64,000 nt of DNA from contig NZ_JAGIPR010000002.1 in the NCBI RefSeq assembly GCF_017877355.1, positions 310,001-374,000 of the forward strand, read 5' to 3'. The notes below the pieces were generated by a model. That model worked only from the letters and a program-made list of their open reading frames with translations. It had not been told where the DNA came from and did no database searches. The first letter of the stretch is position 1. The number at the start of each line of letters is the position of its first letter. Made by a program: the position numbers and the translations under genes. Below are positions 54,397 to 62,698 of the stretch, one piece after another. This DNA comes from Chryseobacterium jejuense. Its GTDB lineage: Bacteria > Bacteroidota > Bacteroidia > Flavobacteriales > Weeksellaceae.

Positions 54397-55242
54397 ATGA
54401 TAAAAATATTAACTTCGTTAGTGCCAATGTTCATATATGGTTTTGTATTTGGACAGGTTGGTATTGATACTACCACTCCCAATGGAGCGACAGTATTGGA
54501 TATTGTGTCTCATCAGAAAGGTATTCTGATTCCTCGGCTTACAGATACAGACCGAGATACATACCTGGCTGATAATATTGCATCAACAGTGCCTCCTGCA
54601 GGTGTTGTGAATGCTAATCTTACTGCAGGAACTCTTATTTTTAATACGACAACGAATAATTTCCAGTATTGGGATGGTACCCTCTGGAGACAGCTTTTTG
54701 TTCCCACATCCTCTCAGGCTGGTAATGACGGTGTCGTTAAGGTGAATTCTGGAAACACAAATGTAAAACCCACTTTCAGTTTAGTTGCATCAGGAAATGG
54801 CTATGGTACAAGACAACAGGTAATTTATACCACTCCTTTGGTCTTTGCTGCCAGCCCTACTACAAGCTGGCCGGAAACTACTGTTCCATTTCCTGGCGTT
54901 ACATCCAATATCTATACTGCTAATAATAAGTGGAGAGAAAATGAAATCTATGGTCAGGTTCATGTCTGGAGGTTGATTGCTAATATTATGCCCAACTCCA
55001 ATTCAATAGGATCTTTAAAAGCAACATTCAAAAACCCTGATTCCGGATTTGAAGTTAATTCTATTCAGCTTGTTCCAAGCGGCTCCAATGGAGTAGGTAA
55101 TCTTCTTACTTTTTATTTCTATACCATTGCAGACCCTGCGAGTCTTGATCCCGGAAGAGGTTATGAACTCTTTATGGAATCAGATATAAACTGTGGAGTA
55201 GAGATAGAATCCTTTACAAGAGTATCACTTTTTAAAGATTAA
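54397..55242 (+). CDS. Secreted protein with phage-fibre/collar-like N-terminal repeat
   Basis: 281 aa. Signal peptide 1-19 (...GFVFG). It then reads QVGIDTTTPNGATVLDIVSHQKGILIPRL: the V/IGIxTxxP...LDI(V/E) motif frequent in Bacteroidota secreted proteins, which resembles tail-fibre collar repeats. A second motif TAGTLIFNTTTNNFQYWDGTLWRQL (about 73-97) is the companion NxxYWDG-type unit. The C-terminal half (about 115-281) is an unassigned beta-rich domain. There is no T9SS sorting domain and no lipobox, so it is probably released or retained in the periplasm. A related protein lies at 61539. Confidence 0.7.
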   Translation: MIKILTSLVPMFIYGFVFGQVGIDTTTPNGATVLDIVSHQKGILIPRLTDTDRDTYLADNIASTVPPAGVVNANLTAGTLIFNTTTNNFQYWDGTLWRQLFVPTSSQAGNDGVVKVNSGNTNVKPTFSLVASGNGYGTRQQVIYTTPLVFAASPTTSWPETTVPFPGVTSNIYTANNKWRENEIYGQVHVWRLIANIMPNSNSIGSLKATFKNPDSGFEVNSIQLVPSGSNGVGNLLTFYFYTIADPASLDPGRGYELFMESDINCGVEIESFTRVSLFKD

Positions 55243-55365
55243 ATGGCATTACATTATTTTTTCATCCTTAGCCGGTCTTCATCAGCCGGCTTTTTGTTGG
55301 TGTAGAATTTTTTTCTGAATCCTTCTAAAATTAATATCTTCGCTGTAACTGTAAAATATAGACGA

Positions 55366-56463
55366 ATGAAGCTAAGAACTGTAATTTCAAAGATAGAAGA
55401 GGAAATAAGTATAAGACAGGCAGAAGATTTTGATAACGTAGGCCTCCTATGCGGAGTTCCCGATCGTGATGTATCCGGAATTCTGGTTTGCCATGATGCA
55501 TTGGAAAATGTAGTACATGAAGCCATTGAGAAAAACTGTAACCTGATTGTATGTTTTCATCCTATTATTTTTTCAGGACTAAAATCTTTAACCGGGAAAA
55601 ATTATGTAGAAAGAGCTGTTTTAAAAGCTATTGAAAATAAAATTGCCATTTACGCTATTCATACAGCTTTTGATAATGATTTCTTTGGAGTAAATCATGG
55701 AATATGCAGTCAGTTGGGATTAAAAAATATGAAGATCCTTCAGCCCAAAGAAAACAACTTAAAACAACTGACGGTTTTTGTACCTAAAGATTATTCCGAA
55801 AAAGTAAAGGAAGCCCTATTTTCAGCAGGAGCCGGAAGTATAGGGTTTTATGATGAATGTAGCTTTACCATTAATGGAAACGGAACGTTCAGACCTGTTG
55901 AAGGTTCTAATCCATTTTCCGGACAGCAGAATATTCGGGAGAATGCTGATGAAGATATGATTTCCGTTATTTTTGAAGGGTTTAAGCAAGGACAAATCGT
56001 GGGAGCCATGAAAGCGGCACATCCTTATGAAGAAGTTGCCCATCAGATATACAGTCTTGATAATAAAAATCATCATGTTGGTTTGGGAATGTATGGTGAG
56101 TTGGAAGAAGAAATGGATGAAAAGGATTTCTTAGGATTTGTAAAAGAAAAATTTGGTCTTGAAGTCATCAAACATTCTGCTTTTAATAACAAAAAAATTA
56201 AAAGAGTAGGAGTGTTGGGAGGTTCCGGAGCCAGTGGAATACGTGCTGCAGTTTCCAAAAAATGTGATGCTTATCTTACCGGAGATCTTAAATATCACGA
56301 CTATTTTTTAGCAGAGTCTAAAATGTTAATCTGTGATATAGGACATTATGAATCAGAACAATTTGTCACTCAACAATTATTTGAAATTTTATCACAAAAA
56401 TTTAGTACATTTGCAATTTCAAAATCTATTGAAAAAACAAACCCAGTAAATTATTTCATTTAA
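55366..56463 (+). CDS. NIF3/YbgI-family dinuclear metal-centre protein
   Basis: 365 aa, the long form with an inserted central PII-like domain (about 125-230). Family motifs: FDNVGLLCG, then CFHPIIFSGLKSLTG where the usual HH pair is Phe64-His65, HTAFDND, and the C-terminal GDLKYHD...DIGHYESE that carries the last His and Glu ligands. Related proteins form hexamers with a di-metal site, and bacterial members have been called GTP cyclohydrolase I type 2-like; the true substrate is unsettled. It is followed 2 nt later by a coiled-coil gene, the conserved partner in this phylum. Confidence 0.88.
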   Translation: MKLRTVISKIEEEISIRQAEDFDNVGLLCGVPDRDVSGILVCHDALENVVHEAIEKNCNLIVCFHPIIFSGLKSLTGKNYVERAVLKAIENKIAIYAIHTAFDNDFFGVNHGICSQLGLKNMKILQPKENNLKQLTVFVPKDYSEKVKEALFSAGAGSIGFYDECSFTINGNGTFRPVEGSNPFSGQQNIRENADEDMISVIFEGFKQGQIVGAMKAAHPYEEVAHQIYSLDNKNHHVGLGMYGELEEEMDEKDFLGFVKEKFGLEVIKHSAFNNKKIKRVGVLGGSGASGIRAAVSKKCDAYLTGDLKYHDYFLAESKMLICDIGHYESEQFVTQQLFEILSQKFSTFAISKSIEKTNPVNYFI

Positions 56464-56465
56464 AT

Positions 56466-57242
56466 ATGGCAAAAACCAACGATATTTCAGTTGAAGAAAA
56501 ATTAAGAGCTTTATACGATTTACAGATCATTGATTCAAGATTGGATGAAATCCGAAATACTAGAGGAGAATTGCCAATTGAAGTTGAAGATCTTGAAATT
56601 GAGATTGAAGGTCTTGAAAAGAGAGCTGAAAAATTTCATGCAGACATTAAAGATCAGGACGATCAGATCAAAACAAAGCATGAAGTGATTAACCATGCAA
56701 AAACTTTAATTGAGAAGTACAAATCTCAGCAGGATAATGTAAGAAACAATAAAGAGTTTGAAGCATTAGGAAAAGAAATGGAATTCCAGGATCTGGAAAT
56801 TCAACTTGCTGAAAAAAGAATTAAAGAGTTCGGAGCTAAAATTGCTCACAAAAATGAAACTTTAAGTGAGTTGAATGGTAAGATCAACGATTTGAAAAAC
56901 CACTTGAAATTCAAGAAAGAAGAATTAGAAGGTCTTGTTTCTGAAACTCAAAAAGAAGAAGAATATTTGTTAGAGCAGTCTAAAGAATATGCAGGTAAAA
57001 TCGATGAGAGATTGTTAGCTTCTTACAACAGAATCAGAACAAACTCTATCAACGGTCTTGCTGTAGTAGGATTAGAGAGAGGAGCTCCAAAAGGATCTTT
57101 CTTCACTATTCCACCGCAAAAGCAAATGGAAATCGCTCAGAGAAAGAAAATCATAATTGATGAGCACTCTGGAAAAATCCTTGTTGACGATGAGTTGGTA
57201 ATGGAAGAAAACGAAAGAATGAAATCTGTAATTAAATTCTAA
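56466..57242 (+). CDS. Coiled-coil DUF164/CdsZ-like protein lacking the zinc-ribbon cysteines
   Basis: 258 aa. A long antiparallel coiled coil (about 10-190; LQIIDSRLDEIRNTRG, then heptads rich in Glu, Lys and Leu) is followed by a compact tail RGAPKGSFFTIPPQKQMEIAQRKKIIIDEHSGKILVDDE. In related proteins this tail is a C4 zinc ribbon (CxxC...CxxC around FxIPPQ and CGRILY). Here no cysteine occurs anywhere in the protein, yet the spacing motifs around the ribbon are kept. It overlaps no neighbour but sits 2 nt after the NIF3 gene, so it acts with it. Function unknown. Confidence 0.85.
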   Translation: MAKTNDISVEEKLRALYDLQIIDSRLDEIRNTRGELPIEVEDLEIEIEGLEKRAEKFHADIKDQDDQIKTKHEVINHAKTLIEKYKSQQDNVRNNKEFEALGKEMEFQDLEIQLAEKRIKEFGAKIAHKNETLSELNGKINDLKNHLKFKKEELEGLVSETQKEEEYLLEQSKEYAGKIDERLLASYNRIRTNSINGLAVVGLERGAPKGSFFTIPPQKQMEIAQRKKIIIDEHSGKILVDDELVMEENERMKSVIKF

Positions 57243-57262
57243 TTATTGATTTTCAACAATAC

Positions 57263-57293
57263 AAAAGCTGTTTCATTTTGAGACAGCTTTTTT
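57263..57293 (+). terminator. Terminator after the NIF3 operon
   Basis: AAAAGCTGTTTC / GAGACAGCTTTT stem with ATTTT loop and a T run. Confidence 0.85.
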
Positions 57294-57511
57294 GTTTTGC
57301 TGAAACACGAATTATCCACCAGTTTTTTGTCATTGGCTACGCTGAATCTCCGATTTCCGATGAAGAGGGATCTCAACATGGTAAAATATAGGGTTGGATT
57401 CCAGCGGGAATGGCAAAGGGTGTATTAAAAAAATCTGCATAATCTGTGAAATCAGCGAGAGTGAAAAATTCAATAGCAACAGGCTTTAGCCAAAACCTAA
57501 TTAAACTCCAC
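57294..57511. other. Gene-free stretch with degenerate repeat-like phrases
   Basis: No protein-like frame. It contains a 9-nt-period phrase AATCTGCAT AATCTGTGA AATCAGCGA (about 57429-57465) and a TTGTCATTGGCTACGCTGAA-like phrase (about 57328-57347). These look like decayed copies of dispersed intergenic repeats. Confidence 0.35.
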
Positions 57512-57538
57512 AAAAAAACCGCTTCGTTTGAAGCGGTT
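57512..57538 (-). terminator. Terminator after the acyl-CoA synthetase gene
   Basis: AACCGCTTC / GAAGCGGTT stem with GTTT loop; a T run follows on the minus strand. Confidence 0.85.
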
Positions 57539-57547
57539 GATATTATT

Positions 57548-59326
57548 TTAATCTTGATGATCGTACATCTTATTATAAAGGGCTATAAACTTCTCTTTTA
57601 CCGCCTTTCTCTTCAGTTTCAGTGTGGGAGTCAGAAGCCCGGATTCGATACTCCAAATCTCAGGAGTTAGCTCAATTTTCTTAATTTTCTCCCAGTTTCC
57701 AAGGTGTTCATTAATTCCATCAATTTCTTTTTCAATTCTCTGTTTCAGTTCTGTGCTTTTTGCAATCTCTTCAGGAGTAGAACCAATATTGATATTGTTT
57801 CTCATTGCCCAGTTTTTTGCAAATTCAAAATCAGGTTGTACCAGAGCACATGGCATTTTTTCGCCATCACCTACAACCATAATCTGCTCAATGAATTTTG
57901 AGGCCTTAGCCAGGTTTTCAATAGTTTGAGGGGCAATATATTTTCCGCCAGATGTTTTGAACATTTCCTTCTTACGGTCAGTGATTTGTAAGAAGCCATC
58001 ACTATCAATGTGGCCAATATCTCCTGTTTTAAAGAATCCATCTTCGGTAAATGCTTCCTTAGTCATTTCTTCATTCCGGAAGTAACCTTTAAAGACAGAA
58101 GGTCCTTTTACTGTAATTTCACCGTCTTCCTGAATTTTAACCTGTAAATTATCCAATGGAATTCCTACAGTTCCTACTCTCATTTTTTCAAAACTATTTA
58201 CAGAAATTACAGGTGATGTTTCTGTTAATCCGTATCCTTCCAAAATAGGAATTCCTGCATTCTGAAACATTAAATTCAGTCTCGTAGACAAGGCCGCAGA
58301 TCCGGAAACTAATGTAACGATTTCACCTCCTAAACCTTCTCTCCATTTTGAGAATACCAGTTTGTCAGCAATAAGTTCCTGAATTCCTGACGGCTTAGAA
58401 ACAGACTTCTTTTTGGTAATCAAATTCAAAGCCCAGAAGAATATTTTTGATTTTAAACCTCCTGCAGAAGAACCGGTATTGTAAATTTTATCATATACTT
58501 TTTCTACTAGTCTTGGGACTACAGTCATATAATGAGGTTTAACTTCTTTTACGTTTTCACCCATTTTTTCGATGCTTTCAGCGAAGTAAAGAGAAAAACC
58601 GTTGTATTGATAAAGATAGAAAAGCATTCTTTCAAAAATATGGCAGATAGGAAGGAAGCTTAAAGCTCTTGTTTCCTTATAATCTATGCTTTTTTTCTTT
58701 GGAATTCTTGGAATTGCACCCAATACATTGGAAACAATATTATTATGAGTAAGCATTACTCCTTTAGGTCTTCCCGTAGTTCCTGAAGTATAAATAATAG
58801 TAGCTAAATCTTCCGTATTAATAGCATTGGAAAGATCTTCCACTTCAATTTGAGTAGATTCATCCTCACCAAGATCCAGAATTTCACTCCAGTTGGCAGC
58901 ACCGCTTATTTTATCAAAAGTAAAGATTCCCTGTAAACTTGGGATGTTGTGCTTTACCTTCATTACCTTATTAAGAAGTTCTTTATCCGAAACAAAGCAA
59001 TATTTTATTTCAGCATTGTTGAAGATAAATTCGTAATCCTCCGGAGAAATACTTGGATAAACCGGTACCGAAACAACACCGATTTGGGAAAGCCCAAAAT
59101 CCATTATTGCCCACTCTGTACGAGAATTGGTGGTTATCAAAGCGATCTTATCACCCGGTTTTATACCTAACTTCAGTAATCCTCTGGATATTTTATTTCC
59201 TTCATTAATAAACTCCTGCGTAGAAGTTTTTTTCCATTCACCATTATACTTTGTTACAAACATATCCGTTTTAGGATATTTTGCTAAAGCGTAGTGCGGA
59301 ATATCGAATAATCTCTTGATCGTCAT
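57548..59326 (-). CDS. Long-chain acyl-CoA synthetase (AMP-forming)
   Basis: 592 aa. ATP/AMP-binding signature TIIYTSGTTGRPKGVMLTHNNI (about 175-195) and GYGLTETSPVISVN in the middle. A5/A8-type motifs TGDIGHIDSDGFLQITDRKKEMFKTSGGKYIAP (about 440-472) include the hinge Asp and the Lys region. It activates fatty acids to acyl-CoA for degradation or lipid synthesis. There is no signal peptide, so it is cytoplasmic or membrane-associated. It lies 370 bp from, and divergent to, an acyl-CoA dehydrogenase gene, consistent with beta-oxidation. Confidence 0.93.
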   Translation of the reverse strand: MTIKRLFDIPHYALAKYPKTDMFVTKYNGEWKKTSTQEFINEGNKISRGLLKLGIKPGDKIALITTNSRTEWAIMDFGLSQIGVVSVPVYPSISPEDYEFIFNNAEIKYCFVSDKELLNKVMKVKHNIPSLQGIFTFDKISGAANWSEILDLGEDESTQIEVEDLSNAINTEDLATIIYTSGTTGRPKGVMLTHNNIVSNVLGAIPRIPKKKSIDYKETRALSFLPICHIFERMLFYLYQYNGFSLYFAESIEKMGENVKEVKPHYMTVVPRLVEKVYDKIYNTGSSAGGLKSKIFFWALNLITKKKSVSKPSGIQELIADKLVFSKWREGLGGEIVTLVSGSAALSTRLNLMFQNAGIPILEGYGLTETSPVISVNSFEKMRVGTVGIPLDNLQVKIQEDGEITVKGPSVFKGYFRNEEMTKEAFTEDGFFKTGDIGHIDSDGFLQITDRKKEMFKTSGGKYIAPQTIENLAKASKFIEQIMVVGDGEKMPCALVQPDFEFAKNWAMRNNINIGSTPEEIAKSTELKQRIEKEIDGINEHLGNWEKIKKIELTPEIWSIESGLLTPTLKLKRKAVKEKFIALYNKMYDHQD

Positions 59327-59562
59327 GATTTTTTAAATAATTTATAAATAAATCTAAATATAAGCATTTTTTTTAATTGTATACATCTGAATTTGATAAT
59401 TGGAAATAAGTTGAATGTGTGCCATAACAAATTCTGTGCAAAAGCGCTCTGGAAGCCGTAAAAATGGATTATCAGAATCTTTCTATAACAGAATATACCT
59501 CTTCATTATTAACAGGTGTTATCAATAACCTAACATCTGTTTTACAACCCATCAATATCACA

Positions 59563-59635
59563 AAATCCCGAATCCCGAACCCTGCATCCGGAATCTCTTC
59601 CATCTCCCTTTCCATCAGTCTTTTCCCTGCTTTTA
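59563..59635 (+). repeat. 7-nt-period repeat, CCCGAAT words then CATCTCC words
   Basis: CCCGAAT CCCGAAC CCTGCAT CCGGAAT CTCTTCC ATCTCCC and further words. It has the same CCCGAA type as 5401-5436 and 15641-15676 and lies in the divergent region between the acyl-CoA synthetase and dehydrogenase genes. An open frame crossing it (59464-59706) is repeat-derived and is not called a gene. Confidence 0.65.
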
Positions 59636-59695
59636 ATTTATTTTTTCAGATTTGCTTAAAAAGTGTAAATTTACGGCTATCTAATTATTTTTTTT

Positions 59696-60835
59696 ATGGA
59701 CTTTAATTTATCGGAAGAACAGCTGATGATTCAGCAGGCGGCAAGAGACTTTGCACAGAACGAACTATTACCTGGAGTTATTGAAAGAGACCGCGACCAG
59801 AAATTCCCTGTTGAGCAGGTGAAGAAAATGGGAGAAATGGGCCTTTTAGGAATGATGGTGGATCCTAAATACGGTGGTGCAGGTATGGACAGCGTTTCTT
59901 ACGTGCTGGCAATGGAGGAGATTGCAAAAGTAGATGCTTCTGCAGCTGTTGTAATGTCTGTAAACAATTCATTGGTTTGTGCTGGTTTAGAAAAATTTGC
60001 TTCTGAAGAGCAAAAAGTAAAATATCTTACTCCTCTTGCAAGCGGACAAGTTATCGGAGCATTCGCTTTATCTGAGCCGGAAGCTGGTTCTGATGCTACT
60101 TCTCAGAAAACAACTGCTGAAGACAAAGGAGATTACTATCTTTTAAACGGAATCAAAAACTGGATCACCAACGGAGGTACGGCTACTTATTATATCGTAA
60201 TTGCACAAACTGATCCTGAGAAAAAGCACAAAGGAATTAATGCCTTTATTGTAGAAAGAGGATGGGAAGGTTTTGAAGTAGGAGTAAAAGAAGATAAACT
60301 GGGAATTAGAGGAAGTGATACCCACTCTTTAATCTTCAACAACGTAAAAGTTCCTAAAGAAAACAGAATTGGTGCAGATGGATTTGGTTTCAATTTTGCA
60401 ATGGCTGTATTGAACGGAGGTAGAATCGGTATTGCTTCTCAGGCATTAGGAATTGCTTCAGGAGCTTACGAATTAGCTCTGAAATATGCTAAAACAAGAA
60501 AAGCTTTCAAAACTGAAATTATCAACCACCAGGCTATTGCATTTAAATTAGCAGATATGGCTACTCAGATTACTGCTGCAAGAATGTTATGTTTCAAAGC
60601 AGCTTGTGAGAAAGATGCAGGACAAGATATCTCTGAAAGCGGAGCTATGGCAAAACTATACTCTTCTCAGGTAGCAATGGATACTACTATTGAAGCAGTG
60701 CAGATTCACGGTGGATACGGATATGTGAAAGAATACCACGTAGAAAGATTTATGAGAGATGCAAAAATCACTCAGATCTACGAAGGAACTTCTGAAATCC
60801 AGAAAATCGTGATCTCAAGAAGTATCGCAAAATAA
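59696..60835 (+). CDS. Acyl-CoA dehydrogenase (FAD-dependent)
   Basis: 379 aa, standard length. N-terminal helical domain LSEEQLMIQQAARDFAQNELLPG. FAD-binding region with FALSEPEAGSDATSQKT and WITNGGTATYYIVIAQT. The C-terminal catalytic Glu363 is in IYEGTSEIQKIVISR. It oxidises acyl-CoA to the 2,3-enoyl ester and passes electrons to ETF. The sequence shows the short/branched-chain type, but chain length preference is not readable. Synonymous codons are noticeably optimised compared with neighbours (many AAC, GGA, ATC), suggesting high expression. Confidence 0.95.
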   Translation: MDFNLSEEQLMIQQAARDFAQNELLPGVIERDRDQKFPVEQVKKMGEMGLLGMMVDPKYGGAGMDSVSYVLAMEEIAKVDASAAVVMSVNNSLVCAGLEKFASEEQKVKYLTPLASGQVIGAFALSEPEAGSDATSQKTTAEDKGDYYLLNGIKNWITNGGTATYYIVIAQTDPEKKHKGINAFIVERGWEGFEVGVKEDKLGIRGSDTHSLIFNNVKVPKENRIGADGFGFNFAMAVLNGGRIGIASQALGIASGAYELALKYAKTRKAFKTEIINHQAIAFKLADMATQITAARMLCFKAACEKDAGQDISESGAMAKLYSSQVAMDTTIEAVQIHGGYGYVKEYHVERFMRDAKITQIYEGTSEIQKIVISRSIAK

Positions 60836-60857
60836 ATAATAATAAAACACAGTTTCT

Positions 60858-61223
60858 ATGAAAAAATCTTTGTGGATCACCCTCGGTGTCGTACTGCTAT
60901 TATTAGGAGTATTTGTATGGTATAAGTTCTTCTTCGTTTTTGGAGAAGGTGTAAAATCCGGATACCTGAATTATGCCATGAAAAAAGGCTATGTCTTCAA
61001 AACTTATGAAGGTAAACTGATTCAGGAAGGATTTGGAAAAGGAAAAACGGGAGGTATTACAAGCTATGAGTTTGAGTTTTCCGTAGATGACCATGAAGTT
61101 TTCAAACAATTGGAAACCAACAGTGGTAAAACCTTTGATCTCCATTACAAAGAATACAATGGCGCTCTTCCGTGGAGAGGAAATACAAAGTTTGTCGTAG
61201 ACAAAGTAGTGAACATGAAATAA
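60858..61223 (+). CDS. Hypothetical single-TM protein
   Basis: 121 aa. A signal-anchor helix (about 5-22, LWITLGVVLLLLGVFVWY) is followed by a roughly 95-residue extracytoplasmic domain with alternating beta-type residues: GEGVKSGYLNYAMKKGYVFKTYEGKLIQEGF, TSYEFEFSVDDHEVF and LPWRGNTKFVVDKV. It starts 22 nt after the acyl-CoA dehydrogenase stop and is followed by a terminator, so it is likely co-transcribed. Not recognised beyond being a conserved-looking membrane-attached protein. Confidence 0.65.
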   Translation: MKKSLWITLGVVLLLLGVFVWYKFFFVFGEGVKSGYLNYAMKKGYVFKTYEGKLIQEGFGKGKTGGITSYEFEFSVDDHEVFKQLETNSGKTFDLHYKEYNGALPWRGNTKFVVDKVVNMK

Positions 61224-61226
61224 TTT

Positions 61227-61255
61227 AAAAGGCTTCCGTTTTGGAGGCCTTCTTA
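61227..61255 (+). terminator. Terminator
   Basis: AAGGCTTCC / GGAGGCCTT stem with a GTTTT loop; a T-rich tail follows. The remaining gap to 61538 is AT-rich; it holds the promoter listed next and no protein-like frame. Confidence 0.7.
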
Positions 61256-61488
61256 TTTTACAAGATCCATTGGTTCATACTCTGAAAATAACCCTGTTAA
61301 TGTTATAGTATTTTTGATGATGCACTCATTTTTTTGAGCTTATTGTATTACAGGATACTAATCAATTTTGGTATTGTTTTTTTATAAATATTTTTACTAA
61401 GCATGATTTAGAAAGAAGTTTCATATTTTAAGAGGCTGCTGAATTTCAAAATAATTATGTATAGAATAGTGAAAATCAGTGATTTATT

Positions 61489-61517
61489 TTTGGTAATCAA
61501 TAAGTTTATTACTTTTG
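61489..61517 (+). promoter_or_regulatory. Promoter of the secreted-protein gene
   Basis: TTTG (61489-61492), 17 nt, TACTTTTG (61510-61517). A full -33/-7 match with a leader of about 15 nt to the ATG at 61539. Confidence 0.65.
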
Positions 61518-61538
61518 ATTCATTAAATAAATCACACT

Positions 61539-62486
61539 ATGATGAAAACTTTATCTCTATTGCTTCTTTTTGGAGCAGTAATACATGTTACTTCCCAAAT
61601 TGGAATCAATACACCGCAACCTACTGAAACATTAGACGTTAACGGCTCAGTACGTATACGAAACATTAAACAAACAGGTCCTAATGCTTCTGCAAAAGAT
61701 TCTATTGTTGTATTTGATAAGGGTGGCGTTCTTAAAAGAGCAACGGCTTTCCAGATTATTACTCAGGGTAATGGATTAACCTCTGTAGTGACAGCAAGCC
61801 CGTTAACGGGAAACGGAACAGCTTCTAATCCGGTTATTCTTGGGCAGAATGGTGCGTCCAACGGACAGTTACTTCAATGGAACGGCACGACATGGATCCC
61901 TGTTTCAGCATCTGCTTTGGGAACTATAGCATTAAACCTTGGAACTTCAGGTAATGATATCAACATCTTAAATTCACCTGCTTCTTTAGGAGAAAGTATA
62001 AAGCTCAATGTGCCGGATGCAAGTACCACAGCGAGGGGAGTGGTTACTACAAGCAATCAGTCGTTTACAGGAACAAAAATGTTTTCAGCTGTGGGGATAA
62101 ACACTTCCACACCTAATGCATCTTCACGACTGGATGTTAATGGTAATTTTAAACTGGGAAGTACCGGAACAGTTAATAAAAATGTGATTAATTTTTCAAC
62201 ATCGGTCAATAATTTGATCAGTAGCGGAGATTCAACATTTTTAACAGGAGCTTTTAATTCCTCAGGGATTTTGGACGTCAATGTGACGATCCCTGCGGCA
62301 AATAGGCCAACTTCTACACAGGCCATAGTAAGTGTATCCCCGAATTTTGATTTGCCGGGAGCTGTATCAATAGCTTCAGCAAGACTTACTTCTTCTTCCA
62401 ATGTAAGAATACGTTTTATGAATACAGATAGAAATAATGCGCAGACTATATCCGGAACCCTGTTTATTACCATCAGTGAATTTTAA
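61539..62486 (+). CDS. Secreted protein with phage-fibre/collar-like repeat motifs
   Basis: 315 aa; tandem ATGATG start, either may be used. Signal peptide 1-20 (...VIHVTS). It opens with QIGINTPQPTETLDVNGSVRIRNI, and the same IGINTxxP...LDVNG motif returns at about residues 186-204 (GINTSTPNASSRLDVNGNFK), so the protein holds two collar-like units. Between them lie GNGTASNPVILG and NGQLLQWNGTTWIPV, motifs common in Bacteroidota surface proteins of fibre-like shape. There is no sorting domain. Related in its N-terminal motif to the gene at 54397. Confidence 0.7.
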   Translation: MMKTLSLLLLFGAVIHVTSQIGINTPQPTETLDVNGSVRIRNIKQTGPNASAKDSIVVFDKGGVLKRATAFQIITQGNGLTSVVTASPLTGNGTASNPVILGQNGASNGQLLQWNGTTWIPVSASALGTIALNLGTSGNDINILNSPASLGESIKLNVPDASTTARGVVTTSNQSFTGTKMFSAVGINTSTPNASSRLDVNGNFKLGSTGTVNKNVINFSTSVNNLISSGDSTFLTGAFNSSGILDVNVTIPAANRPTSTQAIVSVSPNFDLPGAVSIASARLTSSSNVRIRFMNTDRNNAQTISGTLFITISEF

Positions 62487-62698
62487 TTAGAATTTTGTTT
62501 CCTATAAATTAATATTTTTTTGATGTCTCTCTCACGTATTGTCTTCTAAATATAGGGTTATTCCGCCGAAAGGGGCATGTATTTAAATGTATAATTTGCC
62601 TATTTGAACTAAAAGTTCCTGTTAACAGGAATACTCATCATTGAGATATCTGATATTGTTATCAATAAAAAAATCGATCTTGTGATGGATTTAAAACT

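Noticed and set aside
59464..59706. 80-codon frame between the acyl-CoA synthetase and dehydrogenase genes
   Set aside because: Composed largely of 7-nt-period repeat words and overlapping the start of the dehydrogenase gene.
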